DNA from: Himantopus leucocephalus
Lineage: Eukaryota; Chordata; Aves; Charadriiformes; Recurvirostridae
NCBI GenBank assembly: GCA_003993805.1
Contig: RSEF01000001.1
Location: forward strand, 91,709,557 to 91,773,556
Reading direction: 5' to 3'
DNA length: 64,000 nucleotides
Positions within the stretch are counted from its first letter, which is position 1; every line of letters begins with the position of its first letter. A program made the translations under genes and the position numbers. Under the pieces are notes generated by a model, which saw only the letters and a program-made list of their open reading frames with translations, was not told the DNA's origin and did not search any database. Shown here in pieces: positions 41,484 to 54,650 of this stretch.

Positions 41484-43075
41484 AGCACTGGTCCCAGTAC
41501 TGACCCCTGAAGAATGCCACTCATCAGTGGTTTGCATTTGGACAACCCTTTGAGTGTGGTCATCCAGCCAGTTCCTTATCCACCAAGTGGCCCATCCATC
41601 AAATGCATGTGTCTCCAATTTAGAGACCAGGATGTCATGCAGGACAGAGTCAAACGCTTTGCACAACTCCAGGCAGATGACGTCTTTTGCTCTCTCTTTA
41701 TCCACCAATGCTATAACCCCGTCATAGAGGGTCAACAAATTTGTGAGGCATGACTTGGCCTTGGTGAAGCCATGTTGGTGGTCACCAATCACCTCCTTAT
41801 TTTCCATGTGCCTTAGCAGAGTTTCCAGGAGGATCTGCTCCATGATCTTGCCAGGCACAGAGGTGAGACTGACCGGCCTGTAGTTCCCCAGGTCTTCCTT
41901 TTTTCCTTTTTTTGAAAATGGGGGTTATATTTCTGCTTTTCTAGTCTACCCTCTGGAGGCCTCCTTTTTGCTTTTGAATGTGTGCAGGAGCTCCTTCTTC
42001 ATCCACACAGGCCTCCTGGCTATTTTGCCTGACTTTCTCTTTGTTGGGATACCTTGCTCCTAAGCTTGGAGGACGTGATCCTTGGGCCCCTCTTCCCTCC
42101 AGGGCTTTATCCCACGATACCCTACCAAACAGATCCCTGAAGAAGCCAAAGTCTGCTCTCCTGAAGTCCAGGGTCAGTAAGTTTGCTGTGCACCCTCCTT
42201 GCTGCCCTAAGGATCTCAAACTCTATCATTTCGTGATCACTGCAGCCAAGGCTGCCCTTGAGCTTCACATTCCCCACCAGCCCCTCCTTGTTGGTAAGGA
42301 CAAGGTCCAGCACAGCTCCTCTACTTGTTGGCTCCTCTACCACTTGGAGAAGGAAGTTATTATCAACACATTCCAAGAACTCCCTGGATTGCTTGTGCCC
42401 AGCTGTGTTGTCCTTCCAACAGATATTGGGGTGGTTGAAGTCCCTCATAAGGACCAGGGCCTGTGAATGTGAGGCTGCTCCTATCTGTCTATAGAGGACC
42501 TCTTCCACTCGGTCTTCCTGGTCCGGTGGCCTGTAGCAGACCCCCACTGTAACATCTCCTGTCCCTGCCCTCCCTTTAGTCCTGACCCATAAGCTCTCGG
42601 TCAGCTTCTCATCCATCCCCAGGCAGAGCTTCCATGCACTCCAGCTGGTCACTGACATAGAGGGTGACACGCCCTGCCCTCCTCCTCTCCCCTGCCTGTC
42701 CTTCCTGAAGAGCCTGTATCCTTAGTTTCAACACTCCAGTCATAGGAGCCATCCCACCACATCTCTGTGATGCCAATGAGATCACAGCCCTGCAGGCGTG
42801 TGCATGTCTCCAGCTCCTTTGTTCCCCATGCTAGTGGGTTTGCATAGAGACACTTAAGTTGGGTCCCCGTTGAAGGTGACTTACTGGCTGGCAAGGCTGC
42901 AGTTCCTTTGTGCTGCCCTCCAGCTGCCTGCCTTTGAGGTGTTTCATCCAGGTTTCCCCATTGGCTCCTATTACCTCAGGAGTGCCTGGCTCATCTCCAT
43001 AAGACTTTGAGTGTGCTGCAGTGTACCCAGCACATCTTGGAGCAACAGGCTGAGGGACCTCACTAGCGCCCCATC
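41484..43075 (-). repeat. CR1 LINE ORF2 (endonuclease plus part of reverse transcriptase)
   Basis: On the minus strand the order is endonuclease (42894-42122: AWGTKELETC, LIGITEMWWDGSYDW, VGVCYRPPDQED, ALVLMRDFNHPNICW, CSDHEMIEFEIL), the linker (DFRRADFGFFRDLFGRVSW) and the reverse transcriptase start (41858-41490: [36 protein letters not shown]). The segment between linker and reverse transcriptase is internally deleted. Long open stretches remain, so it is younger than the CR1 holding the Polinton. Confidence 0.9.
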
Positions 43076-46000
43076 CCTCAAATAATCACCCAAAATACCC
43101 TGAAAATAAGCACTGAGTCTTCTAACAAACTTTTACAGCTACTGGAACAGAACTCAGTTCACCAGTTCTGTTCTTTGGAGCATTAAAGTTATGCAAAGGC
43201 TTCACTTACTTTCAGAGGCTTTCAGGACAATTTTTGGACAGGCTCTATTTTGCTTATTTTCAAATAATGTTAGGAGTGGTCTATCAACCTCAGCCAAGTG
43301 CGCGCATTTTTGACCCTATGCATATTCAAAGCAGTCAGAAATTAAGTTAATTGAATTCTCCATTATGCAACTCTATCACCCAAGAGCCAAGAAGACAAAG
43401 AGAGATAAAGCCTCACCTCCTTCTTTTGCTTCCTCCCCTTGCCCCCAGGGGTAAACATGCAGTTTGAGTCTACAGTAATAATCCCTATATGAAAATTGTG
43501 ACTGTTGCCCAAATCCCTTAGTTTCATATCCTATGCAATATATCCCTAACATCACAGAAAGTAAAATACTTGATCCTTAGAATAATATTAGAAATGCACA
43601 CAACACACTCTGTACCTTATATAGCTCACTTACTACCAACACCTGTGCATGCTGAGACTAAAAAGATGTTACAACGAGGCATCTGTTGTGAGACCCAGGC
43701 AACCTCATCTGTAGGTAGTAAAATTTGCATTTATTTATCTATCTAGATACTTATATGGCTCCCTCACTGTATTACTAAGGCATTTCACAGACAGTAACGA
43801 ATTTCTCCAGGAAATAGCATTGCAAAATAAGCATGATCATCTCCAGTTGAGAGGTGAAGAACAGATACACACAGGAACGGAGTGCACTGTAGAAGGTCAC
43901 ATTGAAAGTCTATGAAACAACCATAATCAAACCAGAAGCCTCCCAAAATCACAGGTGGGCTGTGACTCCTCCCATGCTGTCCTTCCTCCCATGCTGTCTT
44001 GGCTGAACAGAAAGTCAAAAAGAAGCAGTAACATGACCTTTTGCTTCTCAAGTTTGAGACAAAATTATTACCTCTAACTGAAATAATCTTAAAAAGTTAA
44101 AACCACTAAGATTTTCTGTATCATGCCACCAGAAATACCTTAGTATGCATTTATCCCTAATATTCTTAACGAAATACTTATATCATAATTGTCCCACCAA
44201 TAACTACTGCTGCTAGTGGTAGCTGTGTCAGAGCTAAGTCACAGTGGCTATTTTCATAATGCAGAAATAATTCTGCAGCAGCTCATATTGAGTTTATAGC
44301 ATCTAGGGGCACAGATGACATCAGTCTACCACTGAGGATTTTTTTAAAGTCCTTGTCCTGAATGATCAATTTTCATGAACTTTAAATCCAAGATGGGTTC
44401 CTGGCTCCTTCCTAGTAGAATCTTTGGAGATGAATTTGAAGAAATGTACAGATGAGGAGGATTCAAACCTAACAAAGAAGTTGCGTGCCTGAAATAATCC
44501 CTTTTCGGGGGGGGTATCAATTGGTATAATAAAATAAATGTTTCCCTACAAACTATCACTTGCTCATAGCCTCTGACCTTCACAGTACCATAATGCTAAT
44601 CTTTCTTGATTTTTTCATCCTAGACCACTAGGAAAAAACTCACTGTTCATATTAGAAATCCCCCACTGCAAACAGCGTGGTAGCACTAGGTATGACGCTG
44701 GTAAGCAAGAGTATTTATAGCTTGGTTTTGATGTCCATTCTGTTTCTTTGGGAATATAAAACACAGACTTCAGGGTTTTGAAGCGGTCCTAGCACTGAGA
44801 AACTACCAGGAAGCTTACTGGTGCATCTTGACTGTGAAAGCAAACAGAAGCACAGATTTAGGCTCAGAAGGGAGATTCCCTGAAGCAGGGAATGGGGGAT
44901 CCATGGGGGTAATTTGCTTACTCTGTAATACTGTCCGCTTGCAAGGATCATGTGGTCATTTCTGACTAACAGTGTCCATACTACTGTGCAGAAGTACAAG
45001 TCTAGTACTTTCCTGCAGCTTGTGATAGCTTTTTGTTATTTTTCATCTTTTATAAAAAAAGACATTTAGTTTGTTTCAATCTACCAGAGTGTTCTATGAC
45101 TTATGCATGTGGAGGGCAGGTCTCTGGATGGGTGTTCAACAGGCCTTTCTGCACCATGCACATATCACATTTTGCCTGCCTGAACAAGCCTGATGGACTT
45201 TTTCTGTCCTGAGTTCTTATCGTATCAGCAAGCCTGAGAATGTGCCTGAAGTGAGCTCACCGTGTCCATACCAAATCTGCCATCAGAAGGACTGCAGAAA
45301 CAACACCAAACAAATGTCTAATATAACTTGGAGGATGAAGAAATCAGCATGGGATTTAAAAATCTGTGAGCTTTCAGCATCACACACAAAGGCTAGCTGC
45401 AAGCAGCACATCTCAGGTGCACCACTTCTCTCAAAGTGGCTTATTAATGATCAGAGGCACACTTGAGTTTGAAACAGCATGGGTTGGGCATGGTGTAGCT
45501 CAGGCTATCCCAAGGAAGACACAGATTCAACCAGTAGCTGAATGTCTCCCCTCTTCCCCATCAGATAGACCATCCTGCAAAAAACGCTAATTCATAATGG
45601 CAGAAAACCATCAGAACACCCATTTCACACCCAACAGAAATCAGCTTATGCAGGAGCTACATCATAGCAAAGTCAATGTGCAGTACTTGCACACCCTTGA
45701 CAGTAATGTAACCAGCCATCAAGTTGACCAGCCAACCCTTCCTAATACATCATAAATCAGCATCACAATTCAAACATCTATTGCTGAGACAGCATGTGTA
45801 ACAAACGGTAGAGCTGAGATTAGAACCTGGTACTATTCTATGGGTCTTTCCTGTGTCAGAGAAGGCTTAAAGGCCAGGAATGCACATAAACCCCCTGAAT
45901 GAAAACTACACAGGTCAAAAAAGGACTTCATCTTACAGAGGTCACAATAAAACTTTAGCTTGAAAATATGGCAGTTGTAAGCAAAACCAACACATCATCC

Positions 46001-49000
46001 CAGCAAACTTCTCACCAGAAGCTTCTGTCTTACTGCAGTACAGCATATTTAACTATTTCTGAATGGGAACACTGAGCATCATCTGCTGATTCCCAACATC
46101 ATATCCTGCAGCAAACAGCCTCCCTTTATGATCACCCAGTCTAGTCTGCGCCATGCCCAGCTCCACTGTAAACTGCAAGATCAGCTCAGCCCACCATGGT
46201 GTGATATAAGACTGTCAGATTCCACCATCTGCTGTGACAGGAAACTGTTTTTCATTAAAATTTTAGAAATTTATTGAGTGCATTTGCATCAGTGTATATT
46301 TTTCCACGAAAGGTCCCTGGATTGTTAAAGCACCCCAAGGGTCCCCGAATCATGTATTCCAACCATCTACTTCCCCTAGCAACTCTTCCCCTTTGTTAAC
46401 CATCCAGAACAGATGCCAGCCATAACGGATCTTCTTTTATCTTCCTCTGACACTTTTCTACACAAAGCACTTCATCCACAGCATCCCTATATCCCTACAG
46501 TTAAGGTCAATGCGTATGTCTGTATGCAATTCTTTATTTCGTCTTGCAATCACTTCTGTACAGTGTCTAACCATCAAAGCTGCACAAACCATCCCACCGT
46601 GTTTCTCACAGTATCACAGTTAGGATAAGATGAGAGTTTTCACCAGTATTTATCAATTCAATGTCACCTTCAGCCTTTGTCCCTGCAACAGATGAATCAC
46701 CTACTGCATTCCTCAGGAGAACTGAGCATCCTGGACCCATTCTTTTCTTCCCATCATCAGCTGTGGAGAAATATTCACGAGCAGTAGATGATTCGGGTTT
46801 TTTAAATGTTCATGAATTTACTACATTTGGGCACAACAACAGTGATGACCCCAGAGAGAGATCCTGTCTTTGCATCCCATTTTGCTTCCTTTCTCATACA
46901 TGAACTCACCTAAAAGATAAAAGGGCTTTCTTTCTCCTAGGTGCATCCTTTAATTAAAGAATGTGCATCATCCTTTAATTTCTTACAGCACTCCACACAT
47001 CCTTCTGATGAACTAGTGGATCACTACTATCATTTTAGTAATACTCCCCAGAAAACCTTAAAAGGCTGCAAAATAGGATGATGCCGTACTTTTTATGTGG
47101 ATAGAGTGTTACAGTTCCTTCCTTCACATAGGTGGCTGCCTACACTCACTGCATACCCACATGAACTTGTTTATATCCTTCATCTTTTTCTTCCACAATG
47201 ACAGGCTCATTGTGTTTCCTTATCAAAGCCCTTGGGTTTTCTCAAGCATAAAGTATATTAAATGTATTATAACTTTAGCAGGACAATATAAGGCTGACAG
47301 CAAGTTAGCATCACGTCAGTACTTCCATTCTCAGCTTCTGGCTTTACTTCTTATGTCTCCCACTAAGTGTTATCAACTGCATCCAGCTCTGGTGTTGATA
47401 CTCAACGGCCAGCAACTTGCTGTGTGACCCTGACCACATCATTTCAATTATGCTTCCCATCTTTCTTACTTGTAAGAGCTCATAATTCTTAGACAGAGGA
47501 AGTCACTTATTCCAAATGCCAAATATTCTTATAATAAGCATGCTAAAATCCCATGATAAAAGGCTCTACAGAAGTGTGAAGTGATAGTAAAATGTTATTA
47601 ATATGTATGTGAAGATATTGTCACTTGAACTTCTAAGCACCTTTTCGCCCCTGGAGAGGACACCAGAACCAAGAAACAGTGCTGCAAGAAAACTAGCAAT
47701 TACATGAAGTGTACGATAGCAATAATGGAAATATTTTTCTTAGATCAACATAGAACCCTTTTAATTCTTCCTCAAGTGTTATCACACAATATTAATGACA
47801 TTTTTACAGTTCCTAGCATCAACCAATACTATGAGCAACAAGCAAGGTGTTTTTCCTCCAACTGAATGAAACCGAAGAGAGAAAGAAATTCTAGCAGTGA
47901 AAAAATTTTAAAAAAGTAGATGCTGACATCCTGACGTAGCTCTAAGTTTATACATTTGACATTCATATTCTTAACTTCCTATTCATCTACAGAGAAAATT
48001 CCTTTACCTTTATAAAAAATAATTTGAGTTGCTGCACAGCGTAACTTCAGTCTAATATTAAAGTCATAATACGCATACATGCACACACATCTGTATAGCC
48101 AAACTGAGAAATTAACTCAGAGAGCTATAAAGTAACTTCAGTTTTTAACATTTTCACAAAGTGGAGGTGTATAGATACATAGCTGGGCAAATTGATTTTG
48201 GAATCAGGCCAGACCTAAAATTAAATGCTTTGTGACAGCTGTCACTATTTGTCTGTCACGCATCAGAGAACGTCAGGCCATACTATGACATCAACTGAAG
48301 AACGTACATCCTTTTGTTTAAGCTACTGTCTAGTTCAGTGCGTTCATGATAATTCTTGTGCACGTTTCTTATACCTTTAATTGATACCTGGCAGGAGATT
48401 ACAAGTGAAATTCCATTTGCACCACTCCCTTGCCTCTTTTCTGTCAGGAGTATCAGTAATATTCAGAAGCAATCGCCAATCACTCAGCACCTACTCCAGA
48501 AGCGTTGCACTGCCTCTGTGGATTTGCAATTACCATTTATTATTCTTCTCTACCCGCAGAAGATCCACAAGCACCTTCAGAGAAAGTGAGACGTAACAGC
48601 ATATTCTCATTGCTCGTACTCTAAACTTTCTCCAATATGCAAACAAGGCAACTGAAAAAAAAAACCTCTTTAGTGAAAAATTCTTCAAGTACATAAATCA
48701 AATTAATTTACCAAGTCACTGTTGACAGTCACAGAAATCAAACAACTGCACTTACTCTCTTTGTTTATTACAGGAGGAGCAGACACTCTCCATTAGACTG
48801 AGCAATTTGCTTTGTTAATAGCCAATGTGCTAATTATCAGAAGAGCTTGGGAATATGTTAATGCAGGTATACCAAATACAACTGATCATATTTGTCCACA
48901 GTAGAGTTGCCAAAATGGTGAAGAGGAGGAACTCAGGGCCAAACTGTAAAGTTACCACAGAATACAAAACCTAACATCCTAAGAAGTCTCAAAATGACCA

Positions 49001-52000
49001 CAGATTTTTTACTTTAAAACAACTGAGGCAGCAGGTACTTGAAGACAGGCATCTGAAAGACTGCATCCAGAGGACAGATAAGCAGCATATCTGTTCTCAA
49101 CAGAATGCTGCTGCAAGATGGTTAATCAACACAGCTCAGCCTGATGTTTTTCATCCCTCTTTCCATCGTAACCAACTTTAAAGGTCTAAGAACCTATACT
49201 GTAAAAATTTGTTCAAATTAGCTTGGAAACGGACATGGAATTTAGCTGTAATTGTGTGTGTTTGTGCCAAGTATTGCTGCTATAGCACATTTATCTTGTT
49301 AATGTCTTTAAACTATGAGCACATTGCAACCACTCTGCATTGATTTTAAAAGCAGACTTAGCACAATAATGCGTCCAATTTGTAAGCAAAACAGCAGCCC
49401 TATAAATCAAACTGTTAAAGTCACTATTTGAGCCAAACATGAGAAAATTAATAGAGAACAAGTATGGAGATCTGTATTTAGATTTCTATATATTAAAACT
49501 GTGGACTTTAGCACCCATTACATTGTGCTTTATGTCATTCACACAGCATAAGAACAGAATTGCTGAATGATGGTAGCTTGATTGCCATGTCCCTCACTTA
49601 GTCAATACATGCAGAACTGAAGATGACTTGCAGGTTCTTCCTTCTGTGAGGTTTAGAAGTGCACACACAGGAAAGCCACTTACTTGACATTACAAGCCTT
49701 TCACATATGGCCTTACGGTGGAAATGGTATTAAAATCTCCAACCGCTGTGCCGTGAAAGTATGACAGAAGAGCAGGATGTTGAACAAGCAAGTGATAATT
49801 ACTTGATATAAGATTTGATTAGATTAATCTCTCTGTATAATGTAACAAAGCACTTTATAACAGCACAGATCAAGCCTCCAGTGCACTGTCAGGCCAACGA
49901 AACTAGAGAATACATTATATTTCATAGTTTCTGGCTCAGAAGACTAGAGATATTTTATGGTTAAACTTGTGATGCTTACAATAGCATACATCAGAGAAAC
50001 AGGCAACAAAGTCAAAAAAAGACTCCCATTAAAATTAGGCTCTGACACCTTGTCATCCATACCTGAGCAAATGTGTCCAGAACACAAATGAAAGGCTTAT
50101 TTTGAATCCTGCCAGCTTCCAAAATGACACCATGGTTCTAAGAGATGTGCTAGGCTGCCTCATTTTTGCCTTATCCGCAACAGAGGTGTCAACAATTCCC
50201 TCGTCTGTGAGACACACAGCTGAACATAACCTCAGCACCGCACTGTATCTGCCTGGACACTCTACAGCCACTGAAAGGTCGCAGAGGTGCTCTGGACAAC
50301 AAGGGCTGTGGCTAACGCACAGCCATGGCTGGAGGCAGATGCATCTGCTCAGCCAAACCCCTGCTCTGAGGGAAGAATACATAGAGCTGCTTTCCTGTTC
50401 CCAAAAGGTCAGTCTTGAAGTTTATCAGGTATACTGAAGAGGGAGGGGGTGTCTTCTTCAATGGCCCGAGCAGACGAACGGAGGAAGCTGTCCTCTAGAA
50501 ATGCAGGAGCCAAGATCCCACCCCCACCTCCCCCCCCCAAAAAAAAGGGCATATTTCCTCTGGCTGTCATGGCTGTCATTTTAGTACCAGAGTAAGAAGC
50601 TGCTGTTGCTGCACTCTAACCAGGCAATGACTGCAAGACACTTAATTTTCCAATTAATTAGATCCTAACTCTAAATGTAGAAGTAATTGATGTGTCAACA
50701 CAGGCAAATGAAACAACTCTCAACATAAAAGCAAGAGAGTTGCTTCTACTGCTCTGTACTGGATGATGGATTATTATTTTTTTTCGTAAAGAATTGCTTC
50801 TGTGAGAAGCAATGCCACTGCAGCTCCTCAGTCAAGCAGTGGTGTATTTATTATATATGGTACCTTCACACTATTCCACACTTTTACTGGCATCACATCC
50901 CTACTTCAGCTGTAAAAACTCCTTTATCATGTTTTGAACATGTGTGGTTCACATAAGCATTCAGTGACACCTTTATCTTTCAAACACTATTTGCTTTCTT
51001 CTTTGCCAAACACACTGCATGGGATCAATTAAACACTTAAAATTGTAAACATGAATGCCTGGTCTTCTTTTAAAAGCTCTCGCAAAAATAGCAGCCAACT
51101 GCCCCCAGTTAGGCTGACTGTCACCAACCAAGACTTAAAGCACTAAGAACCTAACACACACCAGTGAAGCTGCTACCTGCCCTTAATTTGACCTTTTGGC
51201 TGGGCATCAACCATTGCACTCAATCAAATTTCTTCTTAACTACAGTCTGCAAGAGGCAAGGGCTGTCTCCCTTGCCATCATTTGTAGTGACCACTACAAT
51301 GGGGGACTTACTGCGTTCTATCAAACCTCACTGAAGTAATAAACCTGGCAGAGAGTTACAGGAAAGCTAAAGCAGGTGTTAGCTGGGAAGCTCACATAAC
51401 ATCAGAGCAGTTCTCCCGTGTTTTTTGTTCTGTAAACACACATGCACATGTGAACACGTATACACAGAGTGAGCAAGCACTATCAAGAATTGTTGTTAGC
51501 CTTTGTGTAATGCTAGCCAAGGGTTTTTTTAATCTATCTAAATTACTAGCTCCAGCTAGGAAACTTTGACTAGTCTACTTCTAAAATGCTTGCTGGAAAG
51601 TTGCAAACTCCCTGGCAAGTGAGGCACTACCAACAAAAATACTCACAAACCCTTCCCTTCAGCCATGCAGCTATTAAAGGACACTGTCAATGTGCTGTAC
51701 AATACTTCAGTTCGGAATACCTGAGTTCCTAAAATTCAACTACCTTGCTCATATATCACTCCTAATCTTCCTTTAAAAGAAAAATGCATTAACAAGATAC
51801 CAGAAATTCAGTCATAACTGGGGGAGACAGGTTTCATTTAAGTTTAAATGAGGGTCTTAAGAAAGTCACTTAATAGATGTTTTTTGCTTTATCCGTTTAG
51901 TGCGTGCAGCCATGAAACCAAGGCACTGTCCAGTCTTTCAGTATTATAAACTACAAATGCAAACGTGCAAGGATGGGAAGGAGCCAGATGGCTCCAGGGA

Positions 52001-53929
52001 TGACAGGCTGGTCAAGGGATATTCCGTCTTCCACCTTATCTAGGTCAACAGTTTGAAACAGACTGAAAAAATTACCAGCTGACAGGAAAGGACCTGCTAA
52101 CCCATTCCAGTCCTCATGCTGCCCACAGCAACTGGCAGCTCTTCTAACATCTAATCAGCAATATCAGAGGATGGACAAACACAGAGAGGACCTCAACCAG
52201 CTCTCTCTGGAACACCATCAGGGTGCAGAGTCGGATGTACAAGTGCAGGAGGCTTGCTTGACAGAACCCAAACTCCTCTGTTCTGCAGCCAAAAATCTGC
52301 TTACTTTAAGGCTAGCAGACAGTTAACTTTTCAGCGATACTGAAGGCTTCAACACAGTAGAACAGAAGGGAATTGCCATTTCAAGAGGGTAGAAAAAATA
52401 GCTCAGCCCCTTGCCCTGGCAACACCGTCTTACTCAAATGTTTTCCAAACTCTAGGACACAGCACCTGAGACAGATGAGAGGCTGATTCAAGTCAGTTCT
52501 TAGTTCAACTCTTTCTGAAATTGTCTAAAACCTCGTCCTCCTCTAAAGTTGTTTAAATACCAGGAAACATTACTTTAGCCCTGTGAAATGTTGGCTGAAG
52601 GACCATCACACGTCCAAATTCCGGCACATACTTGGCTTTGACTCCTCTCTCTGCATACATTGGATACAGGAGGGATAACACAATGGTTCTTACAAACCCA
52701 TCTGATTAGAAACCCCTTCCTGGGCATATATCTCTGCAGTCACAAATGAGTATGAAAGAGAGCAAATTCGGTAAAAACCCATTCCTAGAACACTTGGGGA
52801 AAATTTCATTCCTTCTCTGCTTTACTACCAGTGACCGAGTTTCACAACACTACAAGCAGCAAAACTGCAGCTTCTGATTTTGTTGGGAGCACTACAGACA
52901 CACCGCACAGAGGGGAGGGGGATGTGGGGGACAGTGGAGGAAGGGAAACAAATAGAGGCTGGGACCCAGCACACAGGTGGGACAGCAGAAAACAAAACAA
53001 CAGCAGCTTTCTGGAGCCCACTATTATAACCCACAACGTGCTTGGCTTTGCATGTAGATGTACGCCATAACTTCCAGATATCAGATTCAGCAGCCCCCCA
53101 AATATGCTAGCTTGCTCCCTTCTGCAGCTGGGGACCAGATTACCCAGCAGCCTGCTTCTGGCCACATGATAAAATCCCAGGCAGTGGCTGATCTTGAAGT
53201 ATTTCAGAGCTACAGAGTCACTATCTTGAAGTATATGCTTTAGATACTCGGGCAACTGACTTCTTTCCTAATAATCAAGAAAGTTTTCCAGAGAGAGCAG
53301 TAACAGACACATCTTACAGTAAGGTATACAACGAGCAACTGTGGCTTGCAACAGATTTTATCCCCCTGTTAATTCAGGTATATTCAAAGGTGCATACAAT
53401 CGGAGACAGCAGTTAAAGCAGCTTATGATAAGGCTGAATATAAAACCCCATGAAAATATTCAGAAATGTATTTAAAATTTAATCTCTGCTTTTCTCTAAA
53501 ACTGCCAGGGCTAATGCTTTGTCTAGTTTTTCAGTCTGGTTTCTTTTCAGCTAGTATTTTGAATAACATGACTCTGGGATTGAGGTCTTAACATAACTCT
53601 TAAATGACTGGGGATTCAAAGTCATGATATTTGGCAATATTGAAGTCTTTCAAATTCTAACTGCCACACTGCTATCTTGTCATTTGCTGGTAAAGTCATC
53701 CCATCCATCTTACTGGTTTCAAATGGAGATTTAATTCAGTCATGTCTTGTATCTACCCGTAGAGTGCTAGCAAACACACTTCATAATAAAAATGAGCTAC
53801 TACACAAAGAGAAGGCATTTATTTTGGACCAAGAAGGCAGAACAGCAAAACAAAATCAGGCTAATGCTGACGAAATAAACATCTCAAAATGAGCATGCAT
53901 TACTGCAAGGGTTTAATAAAACTTGAACT
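43076..53929 (-). other. TSPAN9: TSPAN9 5' intron (middle part), nothing else recognised
   Basis: Long AT-rich non-coding stretch. A C-rich then A-rich run lies near 50518-50547. No exon, RNA gene or clear repeat was found; old unrecognisable repeats are likely. Confidence 0.45.
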
Positions 53930-54650
53930 TGGGTCACAACAACCCCATGCAGCGCTACAGGCTTGGAGAAGAGTGGCTGGAAAGCTGCCCGGCAGAAAAG
54001 GACCTGGGGATGTGGGTCAACAGCCGGCTGAACATGAGCCAGCAGCGTGCCCAGGTTTGCATCAGAAATAGAGTGGCCAGCAGGACTAGGGAAGTGATTG
54101 TCCCCCTGTACACGGTACTGGTGAGGCCCCACCTCAAATACTGTGTTCAGTTTTGGGCCCCTCACTACAAGAAAGACATTGAGGTGCAGGAACACATCCG
54201 AAGAGGAGCAATAAAGCTGGTGAAGGGTCTAGAGAACAAGTCTTATGAGGAGCGGCTGAAGGAACTGGGGTTGTTTAACCTGGAGAAAAGGAGGCTCAGG
54301 GGAGACCTTATTGCTCTCTAGAACTACCTGAAAGGAAGTTGTAGCGAGGTGGGGGTTGATGTCTTCCCCAAGTAACAAGTGATAGGACAAGAGGAAATCG
54401 TCTTTAGTTGTGCCAGGGGAGGTTTAGATTGGCTATTAGGAAAAATTTCTTCATGGAAAGGGTTAACAAGCATTTGAACAGGCTGCCCAGGGAAGTGGTG
54501 GAATCGCCATCCCTGGAGGTATTTAAAAGACGTGTGGATGCGTCGCACAGGGACATGATTTAGTTGTGGACTTGTCAGTGCTAGCTTAACAGTTGGACTC
54601 GATGATCTTAAAGGTCTTTTCCAACCTAAACAATTCTATGATTCTATGAC
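53930..54650 (+). repeat. CR1 LINE, end of ORF2 and 3' UTR
   Basis: The open frame 53923-54321 is the C-terminal end of CR1 ORF2 ([18 protein letters not shown], then [19 protein letters not shown] and [15 protein letters not shown]). The 3' UTR follows with a CAATTCTATGATTCTATGA tail. About 720 bp, fairly well preserved. Confidence 0.93.

Noticed and set aside
41978..42494. Plus-strand open frame of 162 codons
   Set aside because: Shadow of the minus-strand CR1 endonuclease.
52831..53255. Overlapping frames on both strands near 53 kb (up to 137 codons)
   Set aside because: No family resemblance, no splice or promoter context; consistent with chance.
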